From positions 4,928,517 through 4,992,516 of the forward strand of contig CM025856.1 of NCBI GenBank assembly GCA_003952965.2: a DNA stretch of 64,000 nucleotides. Direction: 5' to 3'. The DNA is from Morella rubra. Taxonomy: Eukaryota; Streptophyta; Magnoliopsida; Fagales; Myricaceae. The position numbers and the translations under genes are program-made. Shown piece by piece: positions 57,101-64,000 of this stretch (positions within the stretch are counted from its first letter, which is position 1; each line of letters begins with the position of its first letter). The notes beneath the pieces were generated by a model. The model worked only from the letters and a program-made list of their open reading frames with translations. It was not told where the DNA came from and ran no database searches.

Positions 57101-60100
57101 TTATGTGTTACAGCTGATCGCTGACAATTAGGTCTCTGATGTTCTCAACCATGTATAGGTTGGTGGATGGATCTCATTTTATACTTCTCATCAATCACTG
57201 ATGTCAAATTGTGCTTAACTGCCCATTTAATGAACTACTTAGACTTTTTTAGTTTATTTTTTGTACCCATTGTTGTTCTCATTCTCATAGATTTTGCTTT
57301 TCTTCATTCATCCCAGCACTCACAAAAGTCTCTCTGTTCCTCTATCCCTGAATTACCAAATGTATTGAGAGCTCTAGTACATCTCAAGCTCAACTTTGTT
57401 CTTTAATTAATCTTCTCCTGTCTATATCCAGGAACATTTGTTGGAAGTCTGACATGCTGTTTTTATACATTGTACTTTTGCTTATACCTTTTGCAACCCT
57501 TGATGTTGTTTCTTTCCTCTGGCAGCCCTGATGATTGGGAGAGTTTCCTACATTATTTAGGCTGTTTGCTGGAGGATGATAGCAACTGGTGTAATGTGGT
57601 CCTCGATAATTCAATTTCCCCAACAAAATTAATGGACTGCAAAATTTCACACTTGGCGGATGACATGGTGTGTGTTTACCTTTGAATTCAGATTGCTATT
57701 TGGGTATATGTTTGTTTGTCTTTTCATATTTCAAGTAGCACTTTGCTTTGGTCTGTTGTGCAGAATTTGATTTGCCAAATTGGTTATGCAGTTTGATTCT
57801 CGTATATCAGATGCAGAAGGATTTATACAGAAGTTACAAGCAGACACCAGTGACAGTACTATAAGGGGTCCATACTTGGCAAACCTTGAGGTTGAAAGGA
57901 GGAAGCAGTTAAATGGAAAGGGGGATGATGAGAAGCTAATGGAGGCTTTGATGCAATATTTTGTCAGGTATATCACAGCCTCTCTTCTCAGCAAATTTTC
58001 TATAGGTATTGGATACAACATATTTCTTTACCTACTCTGAACTTACAAGGTCCAATTTGAGTTGATTAATAGTATCTTGTGGTCTGTTTATATGCCTTCA
58101 CTATCTGGTTACTGGTTGTTTTCCTCTGTGCATTGATTGCAAGTTTTCTTTGGGTTGTAATAGTTGATCTTTCAGTTCATCCATTTCCTTCGTGTTCTTT
58201 TATTACAGTTGCGGGGGTGATCAAATTGATGTATTTTGGTGGGTTAAATCAATGTGACAAGATTATAGAATCTAGGAAGTTCCAGTCTTCTGTTGTTTAT
58301 TCGCTCCGGTGTTCTTTTCAAAACTATGGGCTTTTGTAATTTTTTCTAAACGTATATTTCATTGTTGAGGAATATTCATAATGCTGTTGTTCTGATTTTA
58401 TATTTTGGAGCCTCTTTGCTTGTTAAACACAGGTTTGGTCACTTGGCCAGTTTTGCATCTGATGTTGAGGTGTTTCTGGAAGTGTTGACTCCTGAAAAGA
58501 AGTCATCATTTTTGGAGAAGATAATGGAAAGCTCCGAGTCCCTCTCGACAATGCCAACTAAAGTTCTGGGAAGGCGATTATTCTTTTCAAGGTTCAGGAA
58601 GTGATTGGCATGATGTACAAACTCCCTAACAGTGGTAGGTCTCTTGCAATTTAATTTTAGTGGAAATGCCCTTGTATACCCGAGTTTTTTGTTTGTGTTT
58701 TTTTTTTTTTTTTTTTTTGGGGGGGGGGGGGGGGTGAAGTTAGTGTCAAGTAACCAGTGCCATAAAGAAATGTCATGAAAGCCGAGAGCCATCGTGTCTG
58801 AACCAGCAACCCCTATTATTTTACTGTATTAAGGACAACGTCCATTTCACTGCTTCATCTTTGTTAGACCTTGTTAAGACTCTTCTGTTCATATTTCACT
58901 TCCTGGGGGCTGGGAGGTTCTCAATGCGATGTGAATGTGAATATTACATGTAGTGTCTTTCACAGTGTGAACCCTACCATTGAGTCCTCTACTTATCCTA
59001 GAACTGTTCCTCCCCAGAACTTGAGGGCTCTGCTGTTCAGATGGTGGAGATGTATTGTAAAAACCTTCCACTTTCGAAGGACATGGATCCACAAGAGTGC
59101 ATGCATGGGGAAGAGTTGCTATCTATGGTATGCAATGTTTTAGTCCAGGTAAATCATGCTACAACTAGAAAGACATCTTTGTGTTGTATGTACAAGCTGA
59201 TATTAGAGCTGTTGTGTACATTCAAATTAGATCTATTTATTCTAGCGGAATGTCTCTGTTAGCTGGCAATCTTGAATTTCATGTATGAAATTGCTCTCTA
59301 TTATGTTTTATTTGCAGGCACTTCTCAGTTTATTTAGGTCTCCATATATAACCTCCCTTGTTTTCCTTTTAATGTGGTTAATGCTCATAGCTACAGGTCT
59401 TTTGTGGTTCAGTTATTCTGGCGTACTAGGCATCTCGGCTATCTTGTGGAGGCAATTATGGTTTTGGAGTTTGGCTTGATCATCCGAAGGTCAGGAATTG
59501 TTTGGAGTTTTTGGTACTGTTAATTCAAAGTGGATGTAACATCAATGAATCTTATTCTATATTATGTCGGGGAGCTCTTTATGACAATGATAACATTTGT
59601 GTCTCTCTTCCTACATGGCAGACACATATGGCAGTACAAGATCTTGTTGTTGCATTTGTATTCTCACATGGGTGCCCTTTCATTAGCTTATGAAAGGTAA
59701 AGTTATTTTATAAATTTCTTTAGATGCTAATTAATGGGTTATGGTATTCTCGACCAAACAATACCACTCATATGCAGCTCTGGTGTCTGTATGGTTGGCT
59801 TACTATTTGATGAGCATTTGGCACTCTTATACAGTGTATTTTCCTCCTCTTTAAGTATAATAGCAGCTTTTCTCTTGTTTAGGTACAAATCTTTGGATGT
59901 GAAGAATATCTTGATGGAAACTATTTCACACCACATTTTACCCCAGATGTTGGCATCTCCTCTTTGGGTGGATTTAGATAATCTGCTGAAAGATTATTTA
60001 AAGTTTATGGATGACCACTTCAGAGAATCTGCAGATCTTACATTTCTTGCGTATCGCCATAGAAATTACTCAAAAGTATGAACAAAATTTCTTATTATGC

Positions 60101-62797
60101 TCGTTTTCCTTTATTCTCATGTACTCCAAGGCGACTTAACATATGTTAAATGGTTCCAGTTCGGTGTGTCAATATCCAATTTGAAATATCTTGTGAAAAT
60201 ATGTTCTGGTAGGAAAAGAATATGTGACAGGGGTCAAGCTTACTTTCGATCAATCCCTACCCTGGGACTTATTTATTAGAATATACATATCTTTGTGTTT
60301 CATTTGGGTTAACTGCTTCATTACTTACAAACAATCTCATTCTGGGAAGCCACTTGCTGTGGTGGCATCCTCCTTCTCTCTCTCTCATGTGGAACTTGTC
60401 AGGGTAATTTGTGTCACATAAGTACACCCATGCTTTGCTTCGTATATTTCTTGTTGCTTGAGCATGGCATTTTGTTTGCCGGCACAATGCACTTTATGAT
60501 TATGGCTATAAAAAATGAAAGCATCTTTAATTGTCTTACATTGTTTTTCAGGTAATTGAATTTGTTCAGTTTAAAGAAAGATTGCAACACTCTAGCCAAT
60601 ATTTAATGGCAAGGGTTGAAGCACCCATCCTACAGCTAAAGCAGAATGCCAACAACATTGAAGAAGAAGAGGTAAATTTTAATTTTGGTAACGCTAGCAT
60701 TTAATCGCCCACTTTCTGCAATCACATCTGATGAGTGTGATATTGTCTTAAGTGTGTTCTTGAAAGCTTGAAATGCGGGGTCCACTTCATTGAGCTCTCT
60801 AACGAGATTGGATCCAAATCTTTGACCTTCAATGAAGACTTGCAATCACGTCCTTGGTGGACGCCAACTTCGGAGAAGAATTATCTTTTGGGTTAGTATA
60901 TTATCCTTCTTGTTTACAGCTCTAGTTGAAATTACAATTTGTAGGCATAAAATTTGGCCTTACAGATTGCACCTGTTCCTCTGTTGCAATTATACTTTTT
61001 TAAACCTAACTGATGGATTTTGTTGTCAGGGCCATTTGAAGGAATCTCTTATTGTCCTAGAGAAAGCATGGTATGGTTTCTGCCTTCAGTGACTTCAATT
61101 TGCATGCGATGTTTCACAACACACTTGTGTACAATGCAGTTTTGTTCATATCACTATTGTTCAAATTTTTTGTTTGACTTTCTTCCTTTGCTTGCTTTAA
61201 TTTGGAACTTTTATCTACCTGCTGGCACGGGAAACTAGACAAAGGAAAGGGAGGCAAATGTACGAAGAGCTGTTGAGAGGAAATCACTTCTTCCTCGAAT
61301 GGTTTATCTCTCTATTCAAAGTGCTTCTACAATACTCAAGGAGAACATCGAAGTGAATGGTTCTCTATCTGACCCTAAAATTTCCTCAGAACTGAAGTTT
61401 CTGCTAGAGCGCTATGCGAAATTGTTGGGTTTTTCTTTAAGGGATTCAATAGAAGTGGTTCTGAGGGTTTCAAGTGGCCTCAAACCGTCTTTGGTAAGAT
61501 ATTTTATTGGTGCTCTACCTGCATTCTTATTTGGTTAACAATAAAATTTATGGACATTATGGACGGAGAACTAGGCATTGTGAATTCAGTTGTTTGGCTT
61601 CATTATACTATGCAGTGTTGTTTGTACATGTACAGGCAGGTGTCAAATTATGCAACTCTTTACTCATTTTTAATGGCTATGGCTGCAGTTTTAAAATTTC
61701 AGTAGTGGTGCCATCTTTTCTAAAATTGGGACCATAATTTTTTTATAACCATTTCCTTCTTTGATGTTATGAAAGTAAATGTGTTCTACTTAAACACTGG
61801 GTTATATCTTATAATTTTCCATGGCAGAGGAATTTTATTCTTAAGTCAGGTTATCTTGTTCCAAAGTTTGTGGGATTGATGAACTGGACGTACATGGATT
61901 GCAGAAAGGCTTTTTTTTATTGACATTGGCTTGTTTACTGTTGGAACCTTAATTGGTTTATGTACTAATGCGAAGTATTCTTTCCATGATGTTATGTTAA
62001 CTGAATAAATTTGTAATGTCGCCACATGAACAGCTCAAGTTCTGCACAAATTATTTTACCATTTCATCTAAACAAAGTTTTTGCACCTGCTGCAGACTAC
62101 TGCTTCAGACTTGATCGACTGGTTGAATTTCGCTGTGTTTTGGAATGTGTGGAGCTTGAGTTCCCATGAACCGGCGCAGCCAAATGAAGATGGCTATTAC
62201 AAGCCTGATAGTTGGAACATTGTGGATTCTCTGCTGGAGAAGTACATTTTAGAGAAGATCAGATGTATGGATCCCGTAATCTGCTCTCCTTGGGTTGAAT
62301 TTCCAATTTTGGTGCAATTGATTACAGAACCCTTGGCTTGGCATGGTCTTGTCCTCCAGTCTTGTGTCCGTTCATCTTTCCCATCCGGAAAGAGGAAAAA
62401 GAAAGGTGGTCTGGAGTCTACGTCTCCTCTGGCTCGTGCAATTCGAGAATCAGTGGGGTCTTTATGCAGGACAGTAGAAGATGTTATGAAATGGTTAAGA
62501 GAACAGATCAACAGCTCAGAGGATGAACATTTGGAAACTACAGTCTCTTTGCTTCGGAAGAAAGGACAGAATGAGGGGCCTGGGCAGGTTTTTAAGATCC
62601 TAGAAACTTTTTCATCATCCCCAAATGATGCAGAACTTGGTGAACGGATCTCTCAAGCAGTGAGGTCTTGGAGTCCTGTTGATGTTGGAAGGAAAATAGT
62701 GACTGGAAAGTGTACAGTATTATCTGAGTTTCTCAAAATTTGCGAATCCAAATTTAAGTCATTAAAGGCATTGAAACAGCAGATAGCTCAAGTCTGA
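54195..62797 (+). CDS. NAA25: NAA25, auxiliary subunit of NatB N-terminal acetyltransferase
   Basis: NAA25 anchors the NAA20 catalyst to ribosomes; NatB acetylates proteins starting Met-Asp/Glu/Asn/Gln. Nineteen exons were read: 54195-54341, 55164-55320, 55409-55527, 55651-55725, 55977-56070, 56167-56285, 56689-56759, 57526-57667, 57792-57967, 58433-58634, 59018-59148, 59413-59489, 59622-59696, 59883-60075, 60552-60671, 60753-60891, 61031-61071, 61239-61493, 62096-62797. The protein starts MASKFGMAGGIPERRVRPVW and has TPR-type helical repeats in its first half and an NatB_MDM20 region (for example NYSKVIEFVQF, LPRMVYLSIQSAS). All splice phases agree except in exon 10. There, gggaaggcg at 58569-58577 needs one more base to pass from VLGR into IILFKVQEV. 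With that base the total is 1012 codons including the stop, as expected for the family. Confidence 0.95.
58698..58735. repeat. Poly-T/poly-G tract in NAA25 intron 10
   Basis: A run of about 22 T is followed directly by about 17 G in intron 10, only 120 bp from the apparent one-base deletion in exon 10. Such tracts are hard to sequence and polish, so base accuracy here is suspect. Confidence 0.9.
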
Positions 62798-63535
62798 AGT
62801 TTGTGGCTAATGGTGAGACTGCAATTTTTTGTGTGCTTGGCTTTGACCATTGGCCACTTTGCTTCAATGTTGGATGTGCCTTGGTCCCCCAATCATTATG
62901 ATACCATCATATCATGAAGGTTGGCAGAATAGTCCCAAGAGTTCTGTTGTCAAGGCAATGATCTTAATATCTTTGTCTGGAAGGAACTTCATGCCACCTT
63001 GGTGTGTGATGAAGGCGGTGCAGAACTCATGTTTGAGCAGTTCAAAAAACTATCCTGTATGATTTGTTTGAAATGGTACGCGAAATAACAATTTTTTTTT
63101 TTTTCTTTCTTTTTTTTTGAAATTTAGCCCACATGTAGCTTTGTAATTTTGGACATGAATTTTGGTGATGTATCGTCCATTATATTTTTCACATTTGTTT
63201 ATTTATAACAAAAAATTGTAGATCGCTGTAGCACACCTTGCACTTCCAGAAAATGACCATGCTTGGTTGTGCTTGTTACATGTAATGACTGGGGATATGG
63301 AGTGGTTTTTGTTGTTAAGATGATCAATTCCTCCAAAGACTTGAGCGTCGAAGTAAGGCTTGTAATGCAGCAACTCTTGTGTTGGTCTCAAAAAACTGAA
63401 GGGCTATACCATGTGTAATGTCAGATGAACACCCAGAGGTAACATGAAGCTTTGGATGTAATATATGTAGTGGAGCGCCAACTTTTAGGTATTGATTTCG
63501 AAATAATTTGACCTAGTTGGGCAACAAATTGATTG
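62798..63535. other. NAA25 3' untranslated region and spacer
   Basis: The transcript end should lie here, perhaps before 63200. The 70-codon ORF at 62850-63062 has no recognised content. A T-rich run is at 63093-63118. Confidence 0.4.
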
Positions 63536-63960
63536 GGTTGCTGAGGCAATTGTTCACTTTAAACACTTGAATCGACTTTATAATTTGAATATTAGTTAAG
63601 TCTAGCAGTCGGTGACCTAGTTAGGCGATCGGGTTGTGAAGGCATCTATTCACTTTAAACACTTAAATGGACATTATAGTTTAGTAGTATCAATGAAGTA
63701 AATCGACTTCATAATTGAAGTATCAATTAAGGCAGACAGTCAAATTTGAAGTCACGTTATATTCAGATATCGATCAGACAGTTAGATTTGAAGTCACCTT
63801 AAACTATTTATATATCGGTCAGACAGTTAGATTTGAAGTCACATTAAACTATTCAGATATCTTAAATGTCAAACTATTCAAAATTCCTCAAGTGTCGCAT
63901 TATTTAGATATCGGTGTTGAGAACTTTTTGAAATTTTCGTTGCAAACGCATAAGTCCAAA
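63536..63960. repeat. Degenerate minisatellite
   Basis: From 63735 a unit of about 50 bp built on 'cagacagttagatttgaagtcac-ttaaactat' repeats about three to four times with drift, the last partial copy lying near 63850-63920. Just upstream, 63536-63600 and 63635-63690 share 'ttcactttaaacactt-aat-gac-ttata', a second repeat with a longer unit. The apparent 87-codon ORF here (QTVRFEVTLNY repeated) is only the translated repeat. Confidence 0.75.
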
Positions 63961-64000
63961 TTAGGCACTCTCCTTTGATTGTTTTGTCTTCGTCTAAAAT

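Noticed and set aside
63715-63978. An 87-codon ORF with repeated QTVRFEVTLNY
   Set aside because: It is a minisatellite read as protein, with no support for coding.
1-64000. tRNA, rRNA and organelle-derived sequence
   Set aside because: No cloverleaf with A/B boxes, rRNA core sequence or plastid gene was recognised on reading either strand; a covariance search was not possible.

Overview
The window is nuclear DNA of a flowering plant. It carries split host genes with GT-AG introns, plant-only families (EXO70B1, PRA1, PHT1), AT-rich spacers, and many plant transposons. The proteins read like those of a core eudicot, perhaps a woody rosid; that last step is only an impression. A run of exactly 1000 N (26506-27505) is an assembly gap.

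Layout. 1-9480 is repeat-rich spacer: a Mutator-type MITE (695-1198), a LINE copy with an internal deletion and a perfect 13-bp target duplication (3467-5433), and a possible pararetrovirus-like fossil (about 7390-8690). 9484-19653 is one large CACTA (En/Spm) DNA transposon flanked by 3-bp duplications. It holds decayed TNP2-type and Transposase_24-type genes, an extra ORF, and about 75 copies of a palindromic GATCGATC-type motif. 20538-22138 (minus) is a PHT1 phosphate transporter gene with one frameshift. Its promoter and leader, with a phosphate-starvation element, are duplicated further upstream, and the second copy is split by an 895-bp hAT element. 25437-30420 contains the gap, a Ty1/copia fossil and two copies of another repeat. 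30623-32050 holds a LINE-like retroposon and a second Mutator-type MITE. 32907-35200 holds two host pseudogenes, EBP2-like and GDSL-lipase-like.

From about 35.5 kb the window becomes gene-rich: EXO70B1 (minus), a PRA1-family gene (plus), SNX2 (minus, five exons) and NAA25 (plus, 19 exons). Between them lie further MITEs, a nested MITE cluster near 50 kb and a 741-bp hAT element at 51735-52475.

No operon-like relation exists. EXO70B1, PRA1 and SNX2 all belong to the endomembrane trafficking machinery (exocyst tethering, Rab/ER-Golgi export, retromer-linked sorting), but their proximity may be chance. NAA25 is the accessory subunit of the NatB N-terminal acetyltransferase. Both host frameshifts, in PHT1 and NAA25, look like the loss of one base from a short homopolymer, so assembly error must be excluded before either is called a pseudogene.

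Exon borders come from reading splice signals and recalled family conservation. No search or alignment program was run.
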